64,000 nucleotides of DNA from Bryum argenteum (GCA_037043015.1 CM073325.1:11201001-11265000), one strand, 5' to 3'; shown: positions 12,301-24,372, counted from the stretch's first letter. Notes: generated by a model from the sequence alone, not told the origin. Program-made: numbers and translations.

Positions 12301-13195
12301 ATATTATTTGGAAATAAAGGTAAAGCTCCGAGAGGTTTCCTAAGCAGTCAAAAATAAATGCCAGACACGATTATGTTGGGATTGTCAGAGTACGGAACAC
12401 GTTGGGGGCCACTAAACGAAAAGGTAGAGGTTGATAATTTTACATGTGCAAATTTGTGATTTGGAAATTATGAATAAAGTGATTCATGTTGCACATTTTT
12501 ATAAAATAATGTCCCCCATCGAGATTCAAAAGAAATTGGTTACCTTTCCACACACTATTTTTAATTTGAATTCATGCTATCTACTAAAACATTTATTTCT
12601 GGAAGCTACTTTGGTCAATTAGAAACAAACCTTGTATTCATCTATTTTATATTTGGTTGAGTTTTCTTATGTTGTGTGTATAAAGTATGAAAATATCATA
12701 CTATTTGAAGTAGATTGATTTTGAGCTCACTTCGAAATGAATATAGATCACCTCTTGCCTTCAACTTGTTCTCAAAAAGTGATTTATAATTCTCTTACGC
12801 ATTTATTACTTGTATTTCTATTTAATTTAGAGTTGCCTTATACTTGAGTATGCTTTTGTTGAGGGTAGGGGTAAGGTTGATTTATACATTAATGTTCTGG
12901 CCACTACATTATTTGTCCTTTTTCTTGCCATTTTTGGTGAAAAAAATTAGGGGAAAATATGCCATGCCTTATTACAAAGTCTAAGTTGGTTTCTTGCCCG
13001 GTTTATTTATCTATTTGTCAAATTCACTTGCTTGATTTTAGAAAGAGATATTTTCAAAATAAAATGCTTTCCGATTGTATGCTATTTCCGATCAATTGGA
13101 TTCAAATAGGCAATTTCGTTTGTACTCAAATCTGAGAAATTCCAAAAATCTCCTTTTTATTTTATTTTATTGAAGACAAAGAGAAACTGCAACCT
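12301..13195. other. AT-rich intergenic, nothing recognised
   Basis: Strongly AT-rich sequence with no convincing open frame, RNA gene or repeat family shared with the rest of the window. Confidence 0.4.
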
Positions 13196-13432
13196 ATTTA
13201 GAGGCCTGCATTAATAGAGTGTTTGACTATCTTTGGATGAATGCGCGGAGGTCATATCAGCAATGGTGGGACTACTAAACCCGCTCGGGGTGAACTCTAT
13301 GCTAGTTCCTACCTAGCCATTAGTCCCTTAGAGATACCCAACATGGTTTCCCTCCAAAGGACTTTGAGGTACTCATACAACAAGGTCCAAGAACCCCCCA
13401 CCTTACCAACTTATAACTAACACAACTATGAA
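13196..13432 (-). mobile_element. SINE copy, truncated, minus strand
   Basis: The reverse complement matches the body of the SINE at 4,895-5,260. Shared segments include ggaccttgttgta-g-gtacc, tcaaag-cctttgg-ggga and the 'aactagc...tagttcaccc' stretch. The tRNA-like head with the pol III boxes is not seen, so the copy is 5'-truncated. Divergence is substantial, pointing to an older insertion. Confidence 0.65.
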
Positions 13433-13721
13433 CACCAAGTATTGCTATATTTTTGACAAATTTGATATCTTAAGAAAATTATGATTTATTGAGATAATAA
13501 ATTGGAATTAAGATAATAAATTGGACTTTTATGATTGTTGTATATGAGAACTTGCAAAGAATTCAATTATCTAGAATTACAATTTACATAGAAAACTTCT
13601 ATACTCTCTGTCTCATTATAATTGTCCAATAAATTTTCTCAAGCTCTACCTTTAGAAAAATTGAAAAAATTGTTCACTGATTTCAGGTTAGACCATCTAG
13701 AGGTACACTTTAGCTTCTCCT

Positions 13722-13989
13722 TTAACCCCTAACTCTCCTTAAAACCCAAAACGGGTTTTGGAGGCTCTCGCAGGAGAAAAACTTAGCCAACTTTGACCAT
13801 TATAATCTCACAAATGACGAAGAATGAACGGTTCAAATTTGGTACGTGAGAAGAATGACAAGTGAACTTTGAGATCTTGCGGTTGAATCTTTAAGATAAT
13901 GCTTGGATTGAGATTTGTTTAGCTTAATCTAAAGGAAGGTCAAATTTTGTGACTTAGACCGTTTTGCAACAAGGAGAGTTAGGGGTGAA
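13722..13989 (+). mobile_element. TTAA-flanked element, 268-bp subfamily, copy A
   Basis: It starts TTAA-CCCCTAACTCTCCTT and ends AAGGAGAGTTAGGGG-TGAA, so the right target TTAA has changed to TGAA. It is 268 bp including both flanks, exactly the length of the copies at 14,321 and 27,351. It lies in opposite orientation to the copy at 14,321, about 330 bp away. It is non-coding. Confidence 0.8.
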
Positions 13990-14100
13990 GAGTTAATTTT
14001 GTGATTTTTGGGTGTTGAATAGGTGTTTAAAGCAAGGCTTCCCAAATTTTGTGGTTTTTGGGTGTTGAATAGGTGTTTAAAGCAAGGCTTCCCAGCACGC
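13990..14100. repeat. Tandem duplication, about 50-bp unit
   Basis: A segment around gggtgttgaataggtgttta and aagcaaggcttccca occurs twice in direct succession, nearly identical, between the two inverted 268-bp elements. Confidence 0.7.
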
Positions 14101-14320
14101 AAAAGTATCACAAAATTGGTTGATCTCAAGGTTGTGTGGTTTGAAATTATTTTTCGAAGTTTGTGATAAAAGGGACCACATTTTTTTCTTTGACGGTCTC
14201 CGCCTTTTAAGGGACAAGTGACATGAACTTGTCCATGTGCTTCTCGGAAAAAGGCCATGGTGGAGATTCTTATTTCATCATTTGTCAGCTTTCTCCAGCA
14301 CCGACTGTTTTTAATTTAAT

Positions 14321-14588
14321 TTAACCCCTAACTCTCCTTGGTGCAAAACCGTCTAAGTCACAAAATTTGACCTTGCCTTAGATTAAGCTCAAAAAATCTC
14401 AATCTAAGCATTATTTAAAAGATTCAACCGTAAGATCTCAAAGTTCACTTGACATTCTTCTCACACACCAAATTTGAACCGTTCATTCTTCCTCATTTGT
14501 GAGATTATAATGATCAAAATTGGCTGAGTTTTTCTCCTGCGAGAACCTCCAAAACCCGATTCGGGTTTTAAGGAGAGTTAGGGGTTAA
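14321..14588 (-). mobile_element. TTAA-flanked element, 268-bp subfamily, copy B
   Basis: It starts TTAA-CCCCTAACTCTCCTT and ends AAGGAGAGTTAGGGG-TTAA with both TTAAs intact. Read in reverse it matches the copy at 13,722 along its whole length, including AACCCGATTCGGG next to one end and 'caaccgtaagatctc' in the middle. The two copies therefore form a large inverted pair. Confidence 0.82.
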
Positions 14589-15114
14589 ATTAAATCAATA
14601 GTCATTTATATTGTTAAAATCTAGGAAAATTTCAGCACCATGGACATTTTCTTAGTAGTGATCTGATTTTTAGTTCTGGAATATAATTTATCATTTCAAC
14701 TACTAAAGGGAACCAACCGGAATTGGGTCGATTTTCTCAAAAAAGATAGGTTGTTTGTACAAAAGCTGGAATTTGGAGTCCATGTATATCAGGATTCATA
14801 CGGTGAAATTTGATAAAAATTGGTAGGTAGACTAATTAGATATATTTCGTACATGTTATTGTATTATTGTGTTAATTGAGAGTAATACAATCATGAACCT
14901 AAGTAGCATACTTTTTTGGTGGAGAAGTTAAGTTTAGAACATATTTTACCTTTGCAAGGCCATAGTTTTGCACAACATTAATTTTCATCTTCAGCAGTGT
15001 TTTTAAAAGAAAGGTGTAGAATTTTCCAATGAGGTTATCGACTTGCAATAGTTTTAGTAATAAGCATTTCAACGTTGAAGTGAAGATGATGTAAGTTGAC
15101 AATTGTTATTTAGT

Positions 15115-15197
<83 letters not shown>

Positions 15198-15349
15198 TTT
15201 CCTATGGCTTTGTGAATCCAAGTTTTATTCATATTGTTTACAATAAGTATATTACAAGATTGTATAATTGACATGTGGATAGCGCACCTTCAATCACTCT
15301 AATGACACTTCAAAAGAAATGATGTTTCTAAGTCAAAAAGCTTGAGAGT
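14589..15349. repeat. Intergenic with a (TA)n microsatellite
   Basis: A pure TA run occupies about 15,119-15,196 (about 77 bases). The rest is AT-rich sequence with no gene seen, up to the target duplication of the LINE. Confidence 0.7.
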
Positions 15350-15728
15350 CCTATAGAGGTAAACATCGAAGGCCCTTTTCGGGAAAATTAGTGAAAAAAT
15401 CGATTCTGAAGGCTTGAGCCTAGTCGGAGAGAGGAACTTCCTAACTTTGGTTGGCCCGAAGGCCGCTTGGTTGTCTAAGTCGGCTATGGATTGGAGGTCC
15501 TGGGGGCGGTGCGGGCCTCGCTCCTCCTCATCGAGGACCGTAACTACTATCTCAGTTCGGGATGTCATCCGCCGGGAGCTCAATTTCATCGAGCTGTCTC
15601 GCGACCATGGAGGTGGCGGTATGGCCCATTCTCGTGGAGTGGGAGGTGGAGAGATACGAGAACCGTTGTGAGGGGAATCAAATGAGTTGGTTGTTGATTG
15701 TCGTGATGGCACCCACCCAGTTGCGCGG

Positions 15729-18700
15729 TCAATGCGCGTGGAGGCCATGTGGGTCTTTGAACTCTTGCGGCGGAATTCGGGGCGGGGGCGGGTGCCATTG
15801 CGGTCCTCCCGTGTCGCTACAAAATAACTCACCTTGTGTCCAGATTGCCAAGAATTGATGTTCCATCATGGCATGACGTTCGGCTTTGCGTTTCTTGCGA
15901 TGCCGCTGGATTTCCCTCCAAGCTCCCATTCCGACTTGGACGGTAATCTTCCAAGCCATATACAATGCCACACCAAGATGGAAAATACCGGAACGGAGAT
16001 CATACTCACAATGTTGACACCATAAGCACCAAAGAAGTGTGGAACGCATGACGAGCCATGGGGTTTCGTTGTTAATGATGCATTTGGATCCAGCATCCCA
16101 TTGAACATCCTCATCTTCTGAAGATGCATTCGCTACGCCGGTTAGCTCCCCGATGATCACCGCCTTCCAATCCTAGTATCCGGGGTCAAGCGCAACACTC
16201 CTTCTAATGTGTCGCAGTTGATCCCAGGCGGGTGCCACCTCTTGGCACTCGAATAGAGCATGAGCTGCCGTCTGGGTGACGTTCGGGCAAAATGGGCAGA
16301 ACCCTGCATGTCCCATCCTGCGTCTCCATGCTCCCACAGGGAGTCCTTCTGCTGCTGCGAGCCAGACTGTGGCGCTGATTTTTCGTAGTATCCAATGATG
16401 CCAGAGACTCTTGAACACCTGATTGCGTTGCTGCATTGAGTAGCCTTCATGTTCCAGCCATGCATCAAGCCTCAGTTGCTTCCCTTGTTGGCGGTTCAGA
16501 ATCCGATACCCGCGTTTGGTTGTGTAGTTCAGGAAATGAGTTTTGGCGAGGGAGCCTTGCCGTTTCCAAGTCCATTCGCTGGGGTCGAATGGGAGCTCTC
16601 TTGTGCGTCGAGTGCCGTACGCCCAAATGATGCTCCCCTTGTCGAAGTTCGGGGGGTTGCATTTCTGAGCATCTCCGGTTGCGCTCATGGTGATGACTCG
16701 CGCATCCGTGAGATGTCGCATTGGGAGGGGGGCTGGGTCTGCGGATATGAGGGTCAGCTTGTCTGATCCTGGTATGCGCCGGTATGTCCATGCCAACCAT
16801 TCTTCGTCAGCCAGCGTGTTGAGTAGGTAGAAATCCGGTTCCTCATTATCAGCTTCCGAGGCCAGCCATGTACCGGCCTGGCTTGGTTGTTGGGCACTGA
16901 GGTTGAGCAGTGTGCATGCTCTAGTGACCTCTTTGTAGAGCTCTGTTATGTGGTGGGACCTGGTCCTGGTGTGCAACGCTTTTTCCGTCAAGAACTCGTA
17001 ATTCTCTTCGATCCAGATGTCACCTACGGTAAAGATTCCTTTTCGTGTCATGTTCCGGTACTTTGATCGTCTTTCTACTCCCAGTGGGCGGCCTCGATCG
17101 TTCGTGATGTGCGGGTTTAGGAAGAGCGGCTGTCTTAGTCGCTCTCCGTGAGTGGCCGGTTCTGTTTTGATGAGGCCTTTTTGGATTGGCTCCCATGCAT
17201 TCCAAATCGCCCTCCAGAGGCCTGATCCTTGCGGTACAGCGCGGGGGGCGGAGCACATCCAACTAGGGGATGCACCCCAGTCACCATTGCGCCTAGGAGC
17301 GAGTTTGGTCAACCTGTGGCGGATGAAGGATTTCCATGGTTCTCCTCCAGGCACCAGGGCCCGGACAAGCATCTTCGACAGTAGAGCTTTCGTCTGCGCT
17401 TGAGGGTCGAAGATTTTGATTCCACCACAAGCTAGGGGAATCATTGCTGTGTCCCAGGCGACACGGGCCCGAGTCTTGTAATTGGGATCGCCACCCCAGA
17501 TGAAGTTTCTAACGAGAGTTCGGACTTTCAGTAAAGTTCCTTTGGTGATGTCGCAGCAGGAGGCCAAGTACCAGATGCTTGCTAGTATCACCTGGTTGGC
17601 TATCAGGATTCTACCGGCTAAGGACAAGTTCCGTGTGTGCCATGTGTTCATGTGGCCTTGAACTTGGTGCAAGATCTTGTCATCGCGCTCCTGTTGGGAG
17701 ACTCCCTTGCCAAAGGGGAAGTCGAGGTACTTGGTTGAAGTGCCCTCTGGCAACCAAATCAGCCCTATTTTGGTGCCCCAGTTTCGGGTGCGGGGCGAAT
17801 CAGATGCCTAGATTGCTCTAGATTTGTCCCAATTCAACTTTGCCCCTGAGGCTTTGCAGAATTTGTCTATCACTTCGTAGGCCCTTTGCATGTTCTCCGC
17901 TGTTCCATGAAGGTACAAGGCCGTGTCATCCGCAAAGCATTGAATGCGGACTTTGGTGCCATCAGGGAGCTCCATTCCTTCAACCTGGTACTTTGGATCG
18001 TTTACCATGTAGGACATGACATCTTAGATGAATAAGTATAGATAAGGTGCAATTGGGCATCCTTGGCGGACCGAGCGATCCAATGTAAACTTCTCAAGAC
18101 GCTTCCCGTTGAGAAGTATGGATGTGGATGCATCGTGGTAGAGTGACGAAGTCCAAGTGATCCATGTTTCTGAAAAGCCTAGTTTGCGCATGGATTCTTC
18201 CAGGAAGGTCCAGTTGACGCGATCGTAAGCTTTTTCGAAATCAAGGAGCAAGATGACGACCTCCTGTCCACTTTCCGATGCCCAATCAATAGCTTCTCTG
18301 GCTAGGAACACGTTGTCCAAGATGCACCTGTTCTTGACGAAGGCAGTTTGAGTGGGCAACACACAATCTGGAAGGATCGGTTGGATGCGGTTGGCGAGGG
18401 TCTTTGCTACCAACTTGTACAAGGCTGTGATTACAGAGATTGGGCGAAGGTTCTTGATCTGCAACAGAGAGCCACCTTTGGGTATTAAGGAGGTTATACC
18501 GTATTTAATGGAATCCTCGAGCTTCCCGTCTGCCACGGCTCCGATTATGAACTCGAGAAGGTCTTCGCCTATATGGCTCCACAGCTCAAGAAGGAGTTCT
18601 GGGGGGATGGAGTCATGGCCCGGGGCCTTGCGAGGCAGAATGTCTCTCAGCGCCTGTTTCAAGTCTTGCAGAGTGAGTGGGGCCGTTAGTGCGTCGTTCA

Positions 18701-20096
18701 TGGCCTGCGTGACTCGCATGGGCACGCTAATCAGACATTTGGCCCTAGCGGCGGCGTTCTGTTCCACTTGGCGGTCATTGGTATAGAGGTCTTTGTAGAA
18801 TTGCCTCACATAGTTTGCCAAGGCCTCCGGGGTACGGTGTACTCTACCGTTCTCTACCAGCTCAGTGATTCTGGCCTTGTTTGAGAGTTCCTTGTGGAAC
18901 TCGAAAAACTCTCGGGAGCATCGATTGCCGACAAAGCTCCAAGCAGCCGCTGACTTGTTTCTGGTGATTTCGAGCTTTGCTAGGCGGAGATTTTCCAACG
19001 TTGCTTGCGCGGCATTGAGTTTCGACCAGGCATCGAGGTTGGTCCAATCCTGCTCCAGGATGGTCTCTGCCTCTTCAGTTTCCATAAACTGCTTCTGATA
19101 AGTTTCCTGGCTCTACTTTTTTCTTTCCAGGGTGATGTTCTCGCTAGTGCGGCGGATATGCTCCATCGCCATGATTATGCGGGTGCCGGTGGTGTGTTCG
19201 CCCGGTTCAAGCATCGCTGACGACCAAGTTGTTTTGAACTTCTCTTGTGCAGTCTCGTCGTGGACTAAGTGCCGGTTGAATCCTGGCCGTTTTGGTGCCC
19301 GTTGTTGGTCGAACGGGATCTGTAGGAAGGCTGCAGCGTGATTGGAGAGGTGGGTCAAGTGCGTCCAGATTCTAAAGCGCCCTCCCCGGCGGCGTAAATT
19401 AGCTGTTCTGTAGAAGCGGTCCAGCCTTGACCAGGTCGGCTGTGGCTTCTGACGACGCCATGTCTGTCGCTTGTTGCCCAGTCGGCGATATTCATCCGAG
19501 TAGAACATGTCGTAGATTCCGAGGTGTAATGTGAACCTGCCCCATGCTGCAGTTTCACGGCGGCCCACATTGCGGTTGTGGTAGCCGACCGAGCGATCTT
19601 CAGCATCTTCGGTCATGTTAAAGTCGCCGGCTACTATCCAGTCGGCTTCTGGTAGGTGAGTGTCTGTCAAGGCCTCCCAAAATCTTGCCTGAGGACCTGT
19701 TTCGTTTGGAGCGTAGACATTAAGAATGCCAATCCTTTGTCGATTGATTTCTAGAACTATGAACTGGGTCCGGTCTTCAACTACTATGCCTTTGGAGATT
19801 ACCTTGCCAGCAAAGTTGCGTGATACTAAAATGCCCGTCCCTGCGTGGAACTTGTTTCCCTCTGCAGAGTATAGGGCTATGTTCCAGAAGCTGTCGCCCC
19901 CTCGAAAATTGAGCTGGTTCGTTAACTTGAGGCAGTCCTCAAGTGAGAAGCAGTGTTCCTGCAGGAGCAGGATTTCTGTGTGCGGAGTGGCGCGCCGTAA
20001 GAAGGCTCGTGCTTTGCTCCGTTTTCGAACGCCATGTACACCCTGGCCTAGGCTCCGGATGTTCCATGACGTGATTGAGAGTTCCGTCGCTATCAT
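15729..20096 (-). pseudogene. LINE ORF2 remnant: endonuclease and reverse transcriptase
   Basis: One reading frame of about 1,455 codons from the ATG at 20,096 stays in phase to a stop at 15,729. It is interrupted only by in-frame stops at 19,113, 18,024, 17,808 and 16,173. The endonuclease part shows SWNIRSLG, LLLQEH, VAGDFNMTED and SRLDRF; the expected SDH near its end reads SNH. The reverse transcriptase has LRPISVITALYKLVAK, LLDFEKAYDRVNW, RQGCP and the active-site FADD at 17,936-17,925. A zf-RVT domain (FCPFCP, then HALFEC) lies at about 16.3-16.2 kb, followed by a W-rich tail typical of plant LINE ORF2. All four stops are TAG or TAA and fit single C-to-T changes. Confidence 0.9.
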
Positions 20097-20119
20097 TCAG
20101 GGAGGAAGCGGTTGATGCC

Positions 20120-22345
20120 CAATGGAGTTGCTCCTTATTGGGTTTCCGAAATTTCGTCCTCTTCGGGATGAACGCTGTTGTCACCTGAGTGCTCCTCGCG
20201 GAGCTTCTTCAACCCTGGCGGTCTGGGGAGGGGTTAACTGCTACGAGGTCTTCTCCGATTAGAAGCGTGACGACCACTGCTGTGTCAGTTGTCAGTGATT
20301 CGAGGTCTCCCAAAGACGCGTCCGCGAGTAGCTGTTGAATTCCTGGGTGGATGTCAACCGAGTGAAACTCTACCGGCCGAACCAAGGGAAGCTCTTCAAA
20401 TTTTAGGGCAATGCATGCTATGATGACGCAATTGCAACCCTCTTGTTGGTCCTCGAACCATTTATAGTACCAGACCGCATCCCTCCACCCCTTCATTGGG
20501 TTGTGTAAGTTGTGCTTGTTGGAGATCAGATGTCGCAAGGCGAGCGATGCTTCGTTTACTATGTGGCTGTGTGCCTCGCTAGTTGTCCATGAGTTTCTGT
20601 CCTCATTCACCATGATTTGCCTGTACGAAATTGGTTTCGTGCTGTTTGATGAAGCTAGAGTCAAAACTGTGAAGGAGGGCGGTCCTACCGTGATGAGCAC
20701 TGGGTAGACTCTTGTTCGTTTTGTCAGTAGCTGGTGAGGATTCTCTATACCTGCTGCCTCCCAGAATGAGTTCGGGATGGTGGAGGTCTGTGGGTGTGAA
20801 TGTTTGTTTGGCCTTTCCTATGCGCCAATGGGGGAGCTGCAGCCTTGGGCTGCGGCTTGTTTCGTCCCTGGGATGCTCTCCAGACGAAACTGGATACTTG
20901 CGTGTCGACTGGCTCTTCTTGTGAGTCCATCGAACTCCCTCTTGTGTGGGTGCTCTCACTTGATGCTTCTTGTCTCCTGATTGCCTCGAGTTTCTGGATG
21001 TTGGGTGTCGGGGTACTAGAGGTCACCTCCGCGTCTATTCCTCGTTGGGCGGGTGTTGTAGATCCGGGTTGTGAGGTTCGGGGGGTGTGCGGTCTCCTCC
21101 CTGGCTTGCGAGCCGTGGCAGCCTCCGGAGGGTCCCTGATCGGCACATTCTGGGTCGGTGACTGTCCCGTCGGGCTGCTGGGTGGATCCTCTCGGCATGA
21201 AATTCGAATTTGGGGGAGAGCTGTGGGTGCTGGAGTTGTTCCGGCTCCTGGGGTGGCAGCCTTGGGTGGCTGTTTATCTCCCTCTTCATGGAGAGTGTGT
21301 ACTGTGGCCATCCTGGGGTTGTGTCGTTCTTGGGGATGCAGACTCCTGTGTTGGATTCCAGAGGTGGCAGGGACTCTGGGAGGTCTCGGGGCCCATTTGG
21401 ATTGGGGTGGGCGTCTCCCTTCCCGTGGAGGGGCTTGACCCTGCCTCTCCGGTGGCCGTCGTGGACGAGTTCTGGCTCGCTCCTCTGCTGTTTTGTTTTG
21501 ATTCCTCGGATTCTTGGGACATGTTGTGTTGTTATGGCCCACGACTTGGCACTCCGCGCATTAGTTTGGGTGCCCGTAGACCAGCACTTTGTGTTCTAGT
21601 CCCGTTCCTTCACGCTTGCCAGGAATTCTGACTCTGTCCGGGATTTCGGTGGCTGCGCTCACCAAGACTTTCACTCTGGGGCCCGACGTGCGCCGGAGTA
21701 GGTTGGGTTGTCCTCGTATTGGAGTACTCTCCCAAATGCGCTTCCTAGAATGCGGTAGCATTTCTCATTTCTCCAATGAATGCTCACCCCTAGCAGCTGA
21801 ATCCACACCGGGTACTCGAGGAGTAAAGAGGATGTAGGGTCATGTGAAGAGAATTCCGCATTCCAGGGCGCGAATAGGACCTCACGTCCGTCCATGTAGT
21901 GGACCTTAGACAGGGCGTGTTCTACTCCTTCAGCGGATGTGAATCGAACCTCGAAGTAACCGTTGCCTGTCAGTCCGCAGTGTTCTATTGAATTGTGTAG
22001 GTGTGTTGTACACCATTCACTTAGTGTCGTAAAGCCTAGACTTGGCCCATGCAATTGGCTGAGAACTGTGCGTTCATCAACCGTGTCTGCAATGTCATGG
22101 AGAATCTTGAGATCCTGTGGGTTGATCTTTAAGAATGGGGCCTTACTATTGCCATTCGACTGTGCATCACCACCACCCTGCTATTGCTGGATGTGTGGGT
22201 GAGCCTGCGTCCGATCAGTAGTAAGATTCTCCGCGAGCGGCTAGTTGCTTCTGACGATCCCTTCTCCCTCAGTCGCAATCTGAGCTGCACCTTTGATGCA
22301 GTGTGGGTTGAGGGCGACTTCCCTGGAGCGGAGTGGGGGCTCCAT
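20120..22345 (-). pseudogene. LINE ORF1 remnant: DUF4283-like domain plus CCHC zinc knuckle
   Basis: The frame begins at an ATG at 22,345 (MEPPLRSREVAL). A DUF4283-like nucleic-acid-binding fold follows at about 22,150-21,700, with landmarks GYFEVRFTSAEGVEHALSK and PVWIQLLGVS. A frameshift near 21.7 kb leads into GPRVKVLVSAATEIPD and then a knuckle CAEC-X4-H-X4-C at about 21,560-21,515. A long proline-rich, charged linker runs to about 20,750. After a second frameshift, a C-terminal segment with WRDAVWYYKWFEDQQEG continues to about 20.2 kb. In-frame stops lie at 22,241, 22,181 and 21,561 (lower coordinate of each codon). The intact product would be the RNA-binding chaperone-like protein of the LINE. 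Confidence 0.8.
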
Positions 22346-22561
22346 CTTCTACGAACCTGTTGAAAACGCTGAGATTCTTCTGCAAGCAAGCACTCTACTG
22401 ATAGCAATGAGTAAGATTTCAGAGGGAGGTTTTCAGATCACTGGCGCATTGTCCGAGAATTGAAATGAGGCCTAAACCCTAGTTCGGTGGCGGCCGCGAC
22501 GCTCCGTGAGCGCTCCTGTCCTCCGGCGCTCCTATTCATCTCTCCCTATAGAGGTAAACAT

Positions 22562-22879
22562 ATGCATGGCAACTAATTACTTAAGCAAAACGTGCCACTT
22601 ATGTTATTTCACTCCAAGTTCGTGAAGATCTCAAGGTCATGTGCAATATGTACACACAAACTCTCGAAACGTAGGATGTTGCATGTTTTTAAAACTGAAT
22701 GTTTTTTGGTACACCCATTGTAAGGTAGGATGCACAAAAAAGAAACGAGCTATTTATTTTAAACGAGAGGCATCCAAGTAGAAGGTACATTACAGCTTCC
22801 AACCTCAAATATTATTGCACTTAAGGTGTACAAGCACAATATATGTTTGGTTTTTTGGATACACCTACTACTCCGACTT
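22562..22879. other. Intergenic, nothing recognised
   Basis: Resumes the host sequence split by the LINE. AT-rich, with no gene or repeat family seen. Confidence 0.4.
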
Positions 22880-23400
22880 CAAAATTGATTCGAGACAATC
22901 CAAAATTTAATGCTTCCAATGGGTTCAAGTTCCTACAAACTTTACACATGTTCCAAACTCAGTTCCCATGCCCACTCCCGAATCACAATAAGAAATGGTG
23001 TCCAAAAGTTCTCCGTAATTCCATGCTGCGAGTTACATAGAACCACTTACTTTTTCCTACAACTTCATATTCTCCAATCAATCAACACAACTACCAATAT
23101 CTTACAAATTTTTATTAGCATAGTAGACCAACCTACACTAGTAATAAATCACTAAAATATTGATGAAAACAAACAATTGTAATGATTGATTGAAGAACAC
23201 AAAGTTTGTGATAAAAGAAAGGTATTGTATGCAACTCCGGACATGTAATTATGGACAAATTTTGGACACTAGATTTTCTACTCATGAATCTGAAATTTGT
23301 ATTGGTATTGATTCTCATACCTTGTATGAGATCGATCAATCAACTAGGCAACATGGCAAACACAAAACTCACCGAAACCAACTGCCACAGGCATTGCAAT
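22880..23400. repeat. Diverged fold-back (inverted repeat) of about 110-250 bp arms
   Basis: The segment around gtgtccaaaagttctccgta at about 23,000 is mirrored, in reverse complement, by sequence at about 23,255-23,275. The similarity continues inward through ccaatcaatcaacacaac versus its mirror near 23,185, and weakly outward. The arms are perhaps 70-80 percent alike by eye. It could be an old fold-back MITE or a hairpin small-RNA precursor. No duplication was found at its ends. Confidence 0.5.
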
Positions 23401-24002
23401 GTACCTTGTTTATCCCTTATATACAGAGACTGCAAAATGAAAACTTTCTTCGGTGCATTCAATTATTCACTTACTAGTCAACCTTGGCTTTGCTTTCATC
23501 CATTTTTTGATGACTAAGTTGCACATGACCACCATGCAAGTCCAACATGTTCCAAAAGCCTCATATGATTGTTCAACCAGTAAGTGCAAAATTTCAAACC
23601 ATCAGCTTGACACATTTCAGGTGAATTTTCCATCAAAAGGTGATCGCCATGTCCATGACTCCCTGACCATGAGAACATAACTCGTCCCCTTCTCTGTGGG
23701 CACCTCTATGGGCACAAAGCTCCCTATCTCGGGGTCGATACTGACGGCAGATGTGATCCATGCCAAATGGAACCACAAGACGTCGACCTAAGTAACATCA
23801 TCTGGCCATTGGAAATTTCCCTAAGAGTATGCCCATGCCCAGCCCGCACTATGGGCCGGAGAGTGGAGCCTTGTTTGGAGCGTGAGGAATCCGAGCCCAC
23901 AGACTACCACTGTAACTTGGTCAAGAGGGTTGAGTTTCCTAAATTTTAGGATACCATAACCCCAAGTTATTCCGTGCATTCATTCACATTTTCGCGTCCC
24001 TG
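23401..24002. other. Intergenic, nothing recognised
   Basis: Short frames only. A slightly GC-richer patch at 23.7-23.95 kb shows no domain that could be recognised. Confidence 0.4.
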
Positions 24003-24372
24003 TTAACCCTTAAACGCCCAAGGTGACTCGAGGGGTCACCTTCCAACAGAATCTTCTCTGTAGCTCTCACTGTACTCAACTTTTCACTTATATTTTGATG
24101 TCAAACTGGTCACCTTCTTGTGATGCATTCAAAAAGTGAAATTTTACAATTCAAATCACAATTTGTATGAGTGATTTTGTGCTTTGAAAGGATTGTGGTA
24201 GCGAGGCTGGGGTTGTACATAACCTTGTAGGAGGTTGCAAGCTCATCATTGATTGGTGCATTCATGATGCCCTTGTTCAAAAAGTGCACTATTCATGATG
24301 CCCAAGTCCAAAAGATGCTGTGATCCAATTTTGGGCTGCCCGTTTCACACCCCATGGGCGTTTAAGGGTTAA
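24003..24372 (+). mobile_element. TTAA-flanked element, 370-bp subfamily, copy B
   Basis: It starts TTAA-CCCTTAAACGCCC and ends GGGCGTTTAAGGG-TTAA, and is 370 bp with both TTAAs. It matches the copies at 8,446 (same sense) and 35,155 (opposite sense). Shared segments include tgtactcaacttttcactta and attttgggctgcccgtttca. It is the best preserved member of this subfamily and is non-coding. Confidence 0.82.

Larger units (their letters stand above)
15350..22561 (-). mobile_element. Near full-length non-LTR retrotransposon (plant LINE) with 17-bp target duplications
   Basis: The 17-mer CCTATAGAGGTAAACAT is present exactly at 15,350-15,366 and 22,545-22,561. This fixes the insertion at 15,367-22,544 (7,178 bp), transcribed on the minus strand. 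The order is ORF1 (DUF4283-like domain, CCHC knuckle, proline-rich linker), then ORF2 (AP-type endonuclease, reverse transcriptase, zf-RVT). The region is GC-richer than its surroundings. The 3' end reads ...CGAAAAGGGCCTTCG into the duplication, with no poly(A) tail. At least seven in-frame stops and about three frameshifts are visible, so it is dead, but the perfect target duplication argues for a fairly recent insertion. No RNase H domain was seen. Confidence 0.93.

Noticed and set aside
15299-15832. 177-codon minus-strand frame across the LINE 3' end as a gene
   Set aside because: It overlaps the end of LINE ORF2 in another frame and runs through the LINE boundary into the target duplication and host DNA, so it is a composite chance frame.
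20800-21631. Long plus-strand frames of 129-212 codons opposite LINE ORF1
   Set aside because: They are antisense shadows of the GC-rich, proline-rich ORF1 linker and contain no domain.
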